From an uncultured Spirochaetota bacterium (lineage in GTDB: Bacteria > Spirochaetota > Brachyspiria > Brachyspirales > Brachyspiraceae): a stretch of 64,000 nucleotides of DNA. Made by a program: the position numbers and the translations under genes. Shown piece by piece: positions 1-8,578 of the stretch; position 1 is the stretch's first letter, and each line of letters starts with the position of its first letter. Location: positions 472,418 through 536,417 of the forward strand of contig CALXQJ010000002.1 of NCBI GenBank assembly GCA_944390575.1. Direction: 5' to 3'. Below the pieces are notes generated by a model. It was not told where the DNA came from and did no database searches. It worked only from the letters and a program-made list of their open reading frames with translations.

Positions 1-2
1 TT

Positions 3-125
3 GTTAGAAATAATAATAAGTCTTTAGTATCTCCTGTTGTATTTACAGATGGTAGCAAAATAGAGTTGTTAAAGAGTGATTGTAGTGTACGACATGGTGA
101 AGGTAATATTATAAAAATAAATTAA
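3..125 (+). CDS. C-terminal end of a PTS EIIA(Glc)-type domain, cut by the window edge
   Basis: Only the last 40 codons are inside the window; the frame is open from base 3 to the TAA at 123-125. The peptide reads SLVSPVVFTDGSKIELL and ends GEGNIIKIN. This lines up with the end of Crr/EIIA(Glc) domains, where a TPVVISN-like strand precedes a short helix and a final VIRIKK-like strand. Together with treC 14 bases downstream, it is probably the EIIA tail of a trehalose PTS permease (EIIBCA), the enzyme that makes trehalose-6-phosphate during import. The phosphorylated histidine lies upstream of the window, so the assignment rests on this short match and on context. Confidence 0.6.
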   Translation, partial: VRNNNKSLVSPVVFTDGSKIELLKSDCSVRHGEGNIIKIN

Positions 126-139
126 TAAGGTATTTTATT

Positions 140-1825
140 ATGAGCTTTAAAGATAAAGTTGTTTATCAAATATATCCTAAGTCTTTTATGGATAGTAATA
201 ATGATGGTATTGGTGATATTAGAGGTATTATATCTAAGTTGGATTATTTAAAAGATTTAGGTGTTGATATTATTTGGACTACACCATTTTTTGTATCCCC
301 TCAAAATGATAATGGTTATGATGTTGCTGACTATTATAATGTTGATCCTATATATGGTAGTATGTCTGATGTTGAGGAGCTTATAAGAGAAGCTAAGAAT
401 AGAAATATAGATATTATGTTTGATATGGTTTTTAATCATACATCTACTTATCATCATTGGTTTCAAAAAGCTTTATCTGGAGATGAAAAATATAAGAGTT
501 TTTATATATTTAAAAAGGGTAGGGTTGTTAATGGAAAATTAGAAGCTCCTACTAATTGGAAGTCTAAGTTTGGTGGTAGTGCTTGGGAGTATGTAGAGAA
601 ATTTAATGAGTATTATTTACATTTATTTGATGTTACTCAGGCTGATTTAAATTGGGATAATGAAGAAGTTCGAAATGAGATATACAAAATAGTTAATTTT
701 TGGATAGAAAAGGGAGTTTATGGTTTTAGATTTGATGTTGTAAATCTTATTTCTAAACCTCAAGTTTTTGAGGATGATTTACTTGGAGGATTTGAGGGAG
801 ATGGTAGAAGATTTTATACTGATGGAGTTAATATACATAAATACTTAAAAGAGCTTAATAGAAATACTTTTGGTAGGTATGATAATTCTATAACTGTTGG
901 TGAGATGTCATCTACTACTATTGATAATTGTATAAAATATGCTGGTGAAGATGAGAATGAACTTAGTATGGTATTTAATTTTCATCATTTAAAAGTAGAC
1001 TATAAAGATAAAGATAAGTGGCAATTAATGGATTTTGATTTTTTAGCCCTTAAAGATATTCTTTTCTCTTGGCAGGAGGGTATGCAAGATGGCAATGCTT
1101 GGTCTGCTTTATTTTGGTGTAATCATGATCAACCTCGTATAGTTTCAAGGTTTGGAGATGATAAGAGATATCATAAAGAATCTGCTAAGATGCTTGCTAC
1201 TGTTGTTCATACTTTAAGAGGAACTCCTTATATTTATCAGGGTGAAGAGATTGGTATGACTAATGCTTATTTTGATAGTATTGATAAGTATAGAGATGTT
1301 GAATCTATTAATTATTTTAATATTTTAAAAGAAAAAAATATTAAAGAAGAAGATATATATAAAATACTAAGTGAACGTTCAAGAGATAATTCTCGAACAC
1401 CTATGCAGTGGAATAGTGGTAATAAGAATGCAGGATTTTCTAATGCTTCTTCTACTTGGATAGATGTTACTCATAATTATAAATATATAAATGTAGAGGA
1501 TTCTTTAAAGGATGAAAACTCTATATTAAATCATTATAAAAAGCTAATTAAACTTCGTAAGGAATATAAATCTATTTCTGAAGGTAGAATAGTACCTTTA
1601 TTAAAGTCTGATAAGAATGTTTTAGCATTTATGAGAAGATATGATGAGTTGAATGAAAAAATATTAGTTATTAATAATTTTTATGGGAGAGAAGTTAATA
1701 TCTATCTATACTTTAATATTGAAAATTATAAGTGTATATTATCTAATTATAGTATAGATAGAGATATAACTAATAATATGACATTAAAACCTTATGAGTC
1801 TTTGGTATTTTATAAGAATCAATAA
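140..1825 (+). CDS. treC: Trehalose-6-phosphate hydrolase (GH13 family)
   Basis: Hydrolyses cytoplasmic trehalose-6-phosphate to glucose and glucose-6-phosphate. The 561 residues match the usual length. The N-terminal VVYQIYPKSF and NGYDVADY motifs, YYLHLFDVTQADLNW (about 158-172) and DVVNLISK are typical of TreC/TreA rather than general alpha-glucosidases. The GH13 catalytic residues are all visible: nucleophile Asp in FRFDVVN (about 199), acid/base Glu in VGEMSS (about 255) and Asp in NHDQPR (about 330). AAGG at 127-130 sits nine bases before the ATG. The preceding EIIA fragment supports a trehalose PTS operon. Oligo-1,6-glucosidase is the main alternative, but the TreC-specific motifs argue against it. 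Confidence 0.88.
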   Translation: MSFKDKVVYQIYPKSFMDSNNDGIGDIRGIISKLDYLKDLGVDIIWTTPFFVSPQNDNGYDVADYYNVDPIYGSMSDVEELIREAKNRNIDIMFDMVFNHTSTYHHWFQKALSGDEKYKSFYIFKKGRVVNGKLEAPTNWKSKFGGSAWEYVEKFNEYYLHLFDVTQADLNWDNEEVRNEIYKIVNFWIEKGVYGFRFDVVNLISKPQVFEDDLLGGFEGDGRRFYTDGVNIHKYLKELNRNTFGRYDNSITVGEMSSTTIDNCIKYAGEDENELSMVFNFHHLKVDYKDKDKWQLMDFDFLALKDILFSWQEGMQDGNAWSALFWCNHDQPRIVSRFGDDKRYHKESAKMLATVVHTLRGTPYIYQGEEIGMTNAYFDSIDKYRDVESINYFNILKEKNIKEEDIYKILSERSRDNSRTPMQWNSGNKNAGFSNASSTWIDVTHNYKYINVEDSLKDENSILNHYKKLIKLRKEYKSISEGRIVPLLKSDKNVLAFMRRYDELNEKILVINNFYGREVNIYLYFNIENYKCILSNYSIDRDITNNMTLKPYESLVFYKNQ

Positions 1826-1833
1826 AGTTTTAA

Positions 1834-3462
1834 TTATTTTTTAGCATAATAAAGTATACTTGTTTCATAGTCACGTTTTGATATTGGGCTGTTGCTATAT
1901 ACTATATTCTTATATTTATTGTGATAAGTATTTTTATTTCTAACACCACCATTCATTCTTATAGCATATAGTATATTTCCTATTGTAATTAATTCTGCTC
2001 TACAAGCTAATGTATATGATACAGTATTTGATGAGTCTGTTATTTTTATAATATACTTTGCCTTTTCAAGACTTTCAGCTATTTCCATTATTATTGTAGG
2101 GGCAGTTTTTAATTCTTGTGCTAGATTGTATATTGTTATAGCTTTTTCTTTATTTAGAAATCTATATGTTATAATATGCATAAGTTCTAATGCTATTAAT
2201 TCTTTTTCTGCAAATGATAGTTTTATATTTGTTTTATCTACACCGTATGCTCTATAATATTGTAGGGCGTATGTTAGTTCTGCACCAAATAGTATAATTA
2301 TCCATATAATATATACTAAAAGAAGAATTACAGGTATTTGAGCGAATGCAGATGCTGAAGAAAATTCTTCTGGACTTATACTTGTAAGAAGAGTGTTTTC
2401 ATTACTAATTATAACACTATCTTCTAATTGAAAATTATACTTATATAGCTGTTCTAATACATTAGGAGAGAATTCATTAAATGTTAGTACAGTTGTAGAT
2501 AATATAGATTTTTCATACGTAGGTGCATTTAAAACATTTTCTGTACTTTCTATTATTTGATAGCTAATTCTCTCTATTACTATTTCTTTTATATTTTTAT
2601 TATCCTCTGAATCTTCATCATATTTTATGTCTTTAATGATGTATTCTATTTTATATGTATCACTATCAAATATTTGTTTATAGTTTTTCACATTTATATT
2701 CATTTTAAAATATACACTACAAAGAGTAATTATAGTTATACCTATAATTACTGAAGATATTAAAGCATTAGACCAATTTACTTTTGTTTGTGGTGTTAGC
2801 ATATACGAGAACAATATTAGTATTGATATTGATATTGTTGGCATTACCCAAGATAGTAGTATTGAAAATGCTGGAGGCAGTATACGTAAAGTAACATTTG
2901 TGTATGCTACTAATGATAATGCAACACCCATTAGAATTGGAATTAAAAATATCATAGCAGTGTAATTTACTATAGCTCTTGATATAGAAGTTTTTACTTT
3001 AACACGCCATATTTTTTTTAATGCTACTTGAATGCTATGAAGAATTAATGCTGTACTCACTATTGTAGATATTACTCCTACTATTCCAAAACTTGCTAAG
3101 TTTGTATTGTCTGCTATGTTTAGAATTTGCCTTACCATAGGCTCATAAAAAGGAGCATTTTTTTCCATCCATTCAAATATGATACTAAATATATTATTGT
3201 ATACATTAAATATTCTAAGTACAAAAAGACCAAATATTAATGCAGGGATAAAAGAAAGCATAACTAAGTATGTTAAAGAAGCTGCTCTTATAGGGCAGTC
3301 ATCTTTAAAAAAGTCTGTAATTGCAAATGATATTACTCTAAAAATATTAATAAGAAATCTGTTAAACTTATTATATTTCTTAATATCTGCAGTATATATA
3401 TCTTCTGTAAAAAAAAGTATAATTTTATCTAATTTTTTTCTCATTTTCTTCATAATATTCAT
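1834..3462 (-). CDS. YihY/BrkB-family inner-membrane protein
   Basis: An integral membrane protein of about 540 residues. The PIRAASLTYLVMLSFIPALI stretch near the first transmembrane helix is the hallmark of the YihY/BrkB family (once called RNase BN), followed by several hydrophobic helices. A large non-membrane insert of roughly 110 residues, acidic and Lys/Asn-rich, lies between the later helices, and the C-terminus carries an extra soluble part of about 130 residues resembling a winged-helix module. Family function is unproven; transport roles are suggested. The start is uncertain: a TTG at 3468 and ATGs at 3462, 3453 and 3444 are all in frame, and ATG 3462 was chosen. It converges on treC with only eight bases between them. 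Confidence 0.8.
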   Translation of the reverse strand: MNIMKKMRKKLDKIILFFTEDIYTADIKKYNKFNRFLINIFRVISFAITDFFKDDCPIRAASLTYLVMLSFIPALIFGLFVLRIFNVYNNIFSIIFEWMEKNAPFYEPMVRQILNIADNTNLASFGIVGVISTIVSTALILHSIQVALKKIWRVKVKTSISRAIVNYTAMIFLIPILMGVALSLVAYTNVTLRILPPAFSILLSWVMPTISISILILFSYMLTPQTKVNWSNALISSVIIGITIITLCSVYFKMNINVKNYKQIFDSDTYKIEYIIKDIKYDEDSEDNKNIKEIVIERISYQIIESTENVLNAPTYEKSILSTTVLTFNEFSPNVLEQLYKYNFQLEDSVIISNENTLLTSISPEEFSSASAFAQIPVILLLVYIIWIIILFGAELTYALQYYRAYGVDKTNIKLSFAEKELIALELMHIITYRFLNKEKAITIYNLAQELKTAPTIIMEIAESLEKAKYIIKITDSSNTVSYTLACRAELITIGNILYAIRMNGGVRNKNTYHNKYKNIVYSNSPISKRDYETSILYYAKK

Positions 3463-3472
3463 ACTCAACTTC

Positions 3473-3501
3473 TTGCAATAAAATTTTTTATATAGTATAA
3501 T
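3473..3501 (+). promoter_or_regulatory. Promoter of tRNA-Leu
   Basis: TTGCAA at 3473-3478, 17 bases, then TATAAT at 3496-3501. The predicted start of transcription is a few bases before the mature tRNA 5' end at 3512. Seen in sequence; not tested. Confidence 0.7.
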
Positions 3502-3511
3502 TAAAGCACTT

Positions 3512-3592
3512 GCGAGGGTGGCGGAATTGGCAGACGCGCTAGACTTAGGATCTAGTGCCCTAGGCGTGAGGGTTCGACCCCCTCCTCTCGTA
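3512..3592 (+). tRNA. tRNA-Leu (anticodon UAG)
   Basis: An 81-base class II tRNA. Acceptor GCGAGGG pairs with CTCTCGT (two G-U pairs). The anticodon arm CTAGA-CTTAGGA-TCTAG gives anticodon UAG, which reads CUN leucine codons. The long variable arm (GCC-CTA-GGC) is expected for leucine. The T arm is GAGGG-TTCGACC-CCCTC and the discriminator base is A. CCA is not encoded. Confidence 0.95.
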
Positions 3593-3617
3593 AATACTTA
3601 TCTTTCTTTCCATAATC

Positions 3618-3872
3618 CTATAAATCCTTATCCTCAACTTCTACAGAAAACTTACATCTACTACATACTTTTTTATATCCATTTCTACTTTGAATCATAC
3701 GCATAGAATTCTTAGCTTTACAAAAAGGACAACTCTCTGTATTTCTAAATATGATATTAACAATAAAATCTTTAATTTTTGTAATACCAGATACAAAAAA
3801 TAGTAGTCCAAACATTAAAATGATAACAAAAAAAATAAGGATAATAAAAATAACAACTAATAAATTAAACAC
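3618..3872 (-). CDS. Small membrane protein with zinc-ribbon tail
   Basis: 84 residues starting at GTG. Residues 2-30 are almost wholly hydrophobic, giving one or two membrane helices. The tail holds CPFC, then 18 residues later CSRC: a CxxC...CxxC zinc-ribbon. I do not recognise a named family. The conserved-looking cysteine spacing and the clean anchor-plus-ribbon design argue that the gene is real. The ribosome binding site is weak. It converges on tRNA-Leu, ending 25 bases away. Confidence 0.6.
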   Translation of the reverse strand: MFNLLVVIFIILIFFVIILMFGLLFFVSGITKIKDFIVNIIFRNTESCPFCKAKNSMRMIQSRNGYKKVCSRCKFSVEVEDKDL

Positions 3873-3971
3873 TTTTCAATAATTCCAAGCTATAATATAA
3901 TTTCGTGTATTATATATTATTTTACTAATAAATTAAAGTAAATAAATTATATTTTTATAGGTTTTTATATT

Positions 3972-4628
3972 GTGGATATTGATAACTTTATATTTGAGTT
4001 TGATAAACTTAAAGATGAGAATAGAGCTAAGCAAATGAAAGCTTATATGAGGGGTAAGTTTGAATTTTTGGGTATTGGTGCGGTAGATAGAAAAAATATA
4101 GAAAATATATTATTTAAAAATGAAGATAAAGCATATATAGATTTTAACTTTGTAGATGATTGTTATGATAATGAGTATAGAGAATTACAACTTGTGGCTT
4201 TGAATTATTTAAAATTAAAAAAGAAATATCTAAAATATGATGATATTGATAAGCTTAAAAGATATATATTAACAAAATCTTGGTGGTATAGTATAGATGT
4301 TCTTGATAAGATAGTTGGTGATATTGCTTTAAGAGATAGTAGAGTTAATGATATATTATTAGAATGGTCTTTGGATGATAATATTTGGCTTAGGAGAGTT
4401 GCTATAGATCATCAAATACTTAGAAAAAATAAAACTAATACAGAGCTTTTAGAAAAAATTATAGTAAATAATTTATATCAAAAAGAATTTTTTATTAACA
4501 AAGCTATAGGTTGGAGCTTAAGAGACTATAGTAAAACAAATAAAAAATGGGTTTCAGATTTTATAGAAAAATATAAAAATGCAGGTCTTTCTAATTTAAG
4601 TATTAGAGAAGCTAGTAAGTATTTATAA
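3972..4628 (+). CDS. DNA alkylation repair protein, AlkD-like
   Basis: A 218-residue HEAT-repeat-like helical protein of the AlkD DNA glycosylase family, which removes positively charged alkylated bases such as 3- and 7-alkylpurines. The motif KSWWYSID (about 107-114) carries the Trp-x3-Asp pair equivalent to W109/D113 of Bacillus cereus AlkD, and AIGWSLRDY near residue 185 supplies the second conserved Trp. Length fits the family. Translation starts at GTG 3972. Its neighbours do not suggest a shared pathway. Confidence 0.85.
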   Translation: MDIDNFIFEFDKLKDENRAKQMKAYMRGKFEFLGIGAVDRKNIENILFKNEDKAYIDFNFVDDCYDNEYRELQLVALNYLKLKKKYLKYDDIDKLKRYILTKSWWYSIDVLDKIVGDIALRDSRVNDILLEWSLDDNIWLRRVAIDHQILRKNKTNTELLEKIIVNNLYQKEFFINKAIGWSLRDYSKTNKKWVSDFIEKYKNAGLSNLSIREASKYL

Positions 4629-4709
4629 TTTATTTTTTTGATAATAGTATTTACAAAAAAAGTAAAAAAATATATATTATTAGCATCTTTTTTGGAGAAA
4701 ATACTATAT

Positions 4710-5714
4710 ATGATAATATTAGGTATAGATACTTCTTGTGATGATACATCTGTATCAATAGTAGAGAATGGCAATAAAGTTTTATCTTCTTTATTAACAT
4801 CATCAATCAATGCACATAAAGATTTTCAAGGAGTGGTACCTGAAATAGCAGCGAGAAAACATTTAGAATCTATAATGTATGTATTAGATAGTGCATTAAA
4901 AGAGGCTAATTGTTCTTTAGATGATATAGATATGATTGCGGTAACTAATAGACCTGGTCTTTTAGGTTCATTACTTGTTGGAGTATCTACAGCTAAAGCT
5001 CTTTCTTTTTCATTATTAAAACCATTAATAGCTATAGATCATATAGCAGCTCATATATATTCTCCTCATCTTAGTCAGGATATAGAGTTTCCATATATAG
5101 CATTAGTAGTGTCTGGAGGGCATACTATTTTAACTGAAGTTGAGGATTATGGAGTATATAAATTAATAGGCACTACTTTAGATGATGCTGTTGGTGAAGC
5201 TTATGATAAAGTTGCAAAGTCATTAAATCTTGGCTATCCTGGTGGTCCTATTATAGATAAACTTGCAAAGGAAGGTCAATTAGGTGCTATTGAATATCCT
5301 ATAATATCATTAAATGGGGTTGATAAGTATAACTTTTCATATAGTGGGCTTAAAACTGCTTGTATTCATTCTACAGAGAAATATTTAAAGGATGGATATG
5401 AAATTAATAATGAAAATATATCTTTAGCATTTCAAGTTAGTGCTATAGAACCACTTTATCTTAAAACTTTAGAGTATGTTAAAGAAAGTGGTATTAATAG
5501 AGTAACACTTTCTGGAGGTGTTGCTTGTAATAGTTATTTAAGAGAGAGATTTTCTAATTCTAATGATTTTGAGTGTTATTTACCAGAATTAAAATATACT
5601 ACAGATAATGCAGCTATGGTAGCAGGGCTTGCATATCATCTTAGAGAAGAGGTTTCGGATTTTAGTTTAGATTGTTTTTCTCGAGTTTTAAGTAAAAAGT
5701 ATAATAGAAAATAG
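4710..5714 (+). CDS. tsaD: tRNA N6-threonylcarbamoyladenosine (t6A) transferase TsaD
   Basis: The catalytic subunit that transfers threonylcarbamoyl to A37 of ANN-decoding tRNAs, working with TsaB and TsaE. 334 residues, the usual size. LGIDTSCDDTSV opens the ASKHA fold, AIDHIAAH contains the HxxxH metal-binding pair, VVSGGHT and LSGGVACNSYLRERF are family motifs, and DNAAMVAGLAY closes it. The frame is open further upstream from a TTG at 4638. ATG 4710 was chosen because a GGAG precedes it (4694-4697) and homologues start at this MIILGIDTS position. thiM follows 30 bases later. Confidence 0.95.
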   Translation: MIILGIDTSCDDTSVSIVENGNKVLSSLLTSSINAHKDFQGVVPEIAARKHLESIMYVLDSALKEANCSLDDIDMIAVTNRPGLLGSLLVGVSTAKALSFSLLKPLIAIDHIAAHIYSPHLSQDIEFPYIALVVSGGHTILTEVEDYGVYKLIGTTLDDAVGEAYDKVAKSLNLGYPGGPIIDKLAKEGQLGAIEYPIISLNGVDKYNFSYSGLKTACIHSTEKYLKDGYEINNENISLAFQVSAIEPLYLKTLEYVKESGINRVTLSGGVACNSYLRERFSNSNDFECYLPELKYTTDNAAMVAGLAYHLREEVSDFSLDCFSRVLSKKYNRK

Positions 5715-5744
5715 TATATATACTTTATAATAGGGGGATATATT

Positions 5745-6536
5745 ATGAATATAAAAGATGAGGTAGAAAAAGCTATAAGTAGTATAAAAACTGTAAATCC
5801 ATTAGTACATAATATTACTAATTCTGTTGTTATGGAAATTAGTGCTAATGTATTATTAGCTTTGGGGGCTTCACCTGTTATGAGTGTTGAGGGTGATGAA
5901 TTTGAAGATATGTTATCTATTGCTTCATCACTTGTTATTAATATAGGGACATTAGATAGAATATCTATATATAATATGTTTAAGGCTATTGAAATTGCAA
6001 ATAAAAATAATGTTCCTTTTGTTTTAGATCCTGTTGGGGTTGGTGCTACTAAATTAAGAACTGATACTGCTCTTAGAATTATTAGAGAGGGTAAACCTAA
6101 AGTTGTTCGTGGTAATGCTTCTGAGATTATGGCTTTGGCTGGTGCTAGTGTTAAGACTAAGGGTGTTGATAGTACGGCTACTGTGAATATGGCTTTAGAG
6201 GCTGCTAAGAATTTGGCTATTAATTATAATATGATAGTTTCTGTTAGTGGGGAGACTGATATGATTACAGATGGTAAAAGTATTTATTATGTTAGTGGTG
6301 GTTCTGAGCTTATGACTTATGTTACTGGTTGTGGTTGTAGTGCTACTGCTATTACTGGTGCTATGCTTGCTGTTACTACTCCTTTGATTGCTGCTGTTTC
6401 TGCTATGGCTATAATGGCTGATGTTGGATTTAATGCTTCTAAAATAGCTAATGCTCCTGGTAGTTTTAAGGTTGCTCTTATTGATGAACTTTATAGACTT
6501 AATATTTCTGATATTGTTAATAGAATTAGTGAGTAG
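5745..6536 (+). CDS. thiM: Hydroxyethylthiazole kinase
   Basis: Phosphorylates 4-methyl-5-(2-hydroxyethyl)thiazole in thiamine salvage. 263 residues, normal length. Motifs include NPLVHNITNSVV near the N-terminus, LDPVGVGAT (about 95-103) and VTGCGCSAT (about 193-201), where the last Cys-containing loop holds the catalytic residues of this ribokinase-like family. GGGGG at 5732-5736 provides the ribosome binding site. No thiE or thiD is adjacent, and the 30-base gap upstream is too short for a TPP riboswitch, so it probably rides on the tsaD transcript. Confidence 0.94.
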   Translation: MNIKDEVEKAISSIKTVNPLVHNITNSVVMEISANVLLALGASPVMSVEGDEFEDMLSIASSLVINIGTLDRISIYNMFKAIEIANKNNVPFVLDPVGVGATKLRTDTALRIIREGKPKVVRGNASEIMALAGASVKTKGVDSTATVNMALEAAKNLAINYNMIVSVSGETDMITDGKSIYYVSGGSELMTYVTGCGCSATAITGAMLAVTTPLIAAVSAMAIMADVGFNASKIANAPGSFKVALIDELYRLNISDIVNRISE

Positions 6537-6581
6537 TTTTATATTATAGGACAATAAATTACAAAAAAATGATAAAAAAGT

Positions 6582-6610
6582 TTGACATATTAAGTAATTT
6601 ATAATATATT
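6582..6610 (+). promoter_or_regulatory. Promoter of the FMN-binding protein gene
   Basis: TTGACA at 6582-6587, 17 bases, TATATT at 6605-6610, about 35 bases before the start codon at 6646. Good sigma-70-type match; read from sequence only. Confidence 0.65.
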
Positions 6611-6645
6611 AAAAATATCCTAAATAACGTTTAAAGGTGTATATT

Positions 6646-6975
6646 ATGAAAAAAAAGATTATAGCTTTATTAGCAATTATAAGTGTAGTAGCATTTTCTC
6701 AAACTTCAATTGATGTATCAAAAATTAAAGATGGTACATATACAGGATCGTATAAAGCTTCTTTTGGACTTTTAAAGGGTGACTATCAAGCTAGAGTAAA
6801 TGTTAGAGGTGGAAAAATTGAATCTATAACAGTTATTAAATCTGCTCATAGCAGTGGTACTACTAGAGCTAAAAAAGCTTATGAAAAAGTAATAGGTAGC
6901 AGTATAGTAGATATAGACTCTATAACAGGTGCTACTTGGAAAGCTTTAGTTGTGGATGCTCTTAAAACAAAATAA
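6646..6975 (+). CDS. Secreted FMN-binding domain protein
   Basis: 109 residues with a clear signal peptide (MKKKIIALLAIISVVAFSQ). The rest is a single FMN-binding domain (the PF04205 / NqrC-RnfG type). The DSITGAT motif near residue 93 matches the site where ApbE attaches FMN covalently to a threonine. It probably carries electrons outside the inner membrane. AAAGG at 6633-6637 supports ATG 6646 over the in-frame GTG at 6637. It has its own promoter and terminator, so it is monocistronic. Partner and electron donor are not shown here. Confidence 0.85.
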   Translation: MKKKIIALLAIISVVAFSQTSIDVSKIKDGTYTGSYKASFGLLKGDYQARVNVRGGKIESITVIKSAHSSGTTRAKKAYEKVIGSSIVDIDSITGATWKALVVDALKTK

Positions 6976-6989
6976 TTTATAAAAGTTAT

Positions 6990-7018
6990 AAGGTGCATAT
7001 TTATATGCACCTTTTTTT
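6990..7018 (+). terminator. Rho-independent terminator of the FMN-binding gene
   Basis: An 11-bp perfect stem (AAGGTGCATAT / ATATGCACCTT) with a two-base apex, followed by a run of T. It overlaps the last codons of the convergent comEC gene. Confidence 0.85.
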
Positions 7019-8569
7019 ATTTTCTATAATAATTCTAAAAATAAATCCTAATATCACTATTAATACTATAATTAATAATGTAGTATATAAGTTAATCTCT
7101 ATTTTATATCTAAAATAATCAATATTAGAAAAGTATTTAGAGATATTAATTAATAAATTAGTAAAGTACTCTGATGTTTTTAGTGTGTAATATGATATTG
7201 GTCTATAAAAAAAAGCAAAAAATATAGTTATAAAAGATGAAAATATTATAATGAAAGTAAGTGGTATTGCAAAAATATTTGTTATTAATGATGTTAGATT
7301 TATAATAGAAAAGTGATATATATTAAATGGTGTTATAAATATGAGTGTTATTATATTTATAAAAATAAAGCTTAGTATTGTATATAATATTTTTTTTATA
7401 TAGAAATTATTAATATTTTTTATTTTGTTTAAAACTAAATATTCAAATATAGGATAGTATAATACTATTGATAGTGTTGCTAAAAATGAAAATTGAAAGC
7501 TCACTTCTCTAATAGCATTTGGTGATATTATTAATATAATAAGGCATGCTAAAAATAAAGCATTTAGAGTATTTTTATTTCTATCATAATAGTATGAAAT
7601 TAGTATACAAAGTGCCATTATACTTGCACGAATTACTGATATACTAAATAGAGTAATTGAGGTATAAAATATTATTGTTGTTATTGTTGCTATAGTAATT
7701 TTAGTATAAAAGTTAATATTAAAAAAAGATAAAATAAATGATACTATTAGAATAATCATTGATATATGAAGTCCTGATATTGATAGAATATGTGCTATAC
7801 CTGAATCTACAAAATTTTGATGAATATCTTTTGGAATTATATTATCATCTCCTGTTATAAGGGCTTGTATTATTGAGTATGTTATTGTATTGCTTTGATT
7901 GAATAAATATTTTTTTATTTTATTTCTTATTGGTAGGAATATTTTATTTATATAGTTTATTATAGAAAATGATGTATATTCTATATTAAAATTTATATAT
8001 GGATAAATATTAGAAACTCCATATAACATTTTATTTTCTAATACATTAATAATTTTATCACTATCACTAAAGTTTGTTAGTATATTTTTGTATAAGTTTA
8101 TTTTAGACTGAACCACTATTTTATCACCAATATAAATAGGTTTTGTATGTGTATAATAGAGTCTAATATATCCCGAATAATTATACCAGTCATATCCATC
8201 ATATACCAAATCTACATAAGCTATATATCTATCTTTAAAATTAACAACACCATCATAAAATATAATCTTAGCACTATAAGCTTCTATATCTCTATTAAAC
8301 TTATTAAGTGGATTTAGAAATATATCATAATACTTCATTGTTGTATAAGAAAATGAGATAAAAATAAAGGATAAATAAAAAAGAAAAATATAGTTTTTGT
8401 TTTTTATAATAAAAAATAGTATAAATATTGTAAGTAGAATAAATGCTATTATTGTAGATATAATAGCCATAAATATATTTTTAAAATAAAAAGATAATGA
8501 TATTCCAATTATAAAAGCAGTAGTTATATATATAATATAAGTAAATGGGTATTTATGAAATTTATTCAT
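7001..8569 (-). CDS. comEC: ComEC/Rec2-family DNA uptake channel (no nuclease-like domain)
   Basis: A 522-residue polytopic membrane protein. The N-terminal helices are followed by an extracytoplasmic DUF4131/OB-like region (about 85-170), then the competence domain with its diagnostic segment ALITGDDN...GIAHILSISGLHISMI (about 235-270) and about seven more helices. In transforming bacteria this protein forms the inner-membrane DNA channel. Full-length ComEC proteins of about 750 residues end in a metallo-beta-lactamase-like domain; this one stops after the helices. It starts nine bases after the tetR gene and is probably cotranscribed with it. Confidence 0.85.
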   Translation of the reverse strand: MNKFHKYPFTYIIYITTAFIIGISLSFYFKNIFMAIISTIIAFILLTIFILFFIIKNKNYIFLFYLSFIFISFSYTTMKYYDIFLNPLNKFNRDIEAYSAKIIFYDGVVNFKDRYIAYVDLVYDGYDWYNYSGYIRLYYTHTKPIYIGDKIVVQSKINLYKNILTNFSDSDKIINVLENKMLYGVSNIYPYINFNIEYTSFSIINYINKIFLPIRNKIKKYLFNQSNTITYSIIQALITGDDNIIPKDIHQNFVDSGIAHILSISGLHISMIILIVSFILSFFNINFYTKITIATITTIIFYTSITLFSISVIRASIMALCILISYYYDRNKNTLNALFLACLIILIISPNAIREVSFQFSFLATLSIVLYYPIFEYLVLNKIKNINNFYIKKILYTILSFIFINIITLIFITPFNIYHFSIINLTSLITNIFAIPLTFIIIFSSFITIFFAFFYRPISYYTLKTSEYFTNLLINISKYFSNIDYFRYKIEINLYTTLLIIVLIVILGFIFRIIIENKKRCI

Positions 8570-8578
8570 TATAAAAAA

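Noticed and set aside
3518..3706. Short plus-strand frame across tRNA-Leu
   Set aside because: Its first part is the tRNA gene itself, with no ribosome binding site.
5715..5744. Possible TPP riboswitch before thiM
   Set aside because: The gap to tsaD is only 30 bases, far too short for the aptamer.
6195..6554. Minus-strand frame rich in Ser, Asn and Thr
   Set aside because: Antisense to thiM, whose motifs are unambiguous; low-complexity product.
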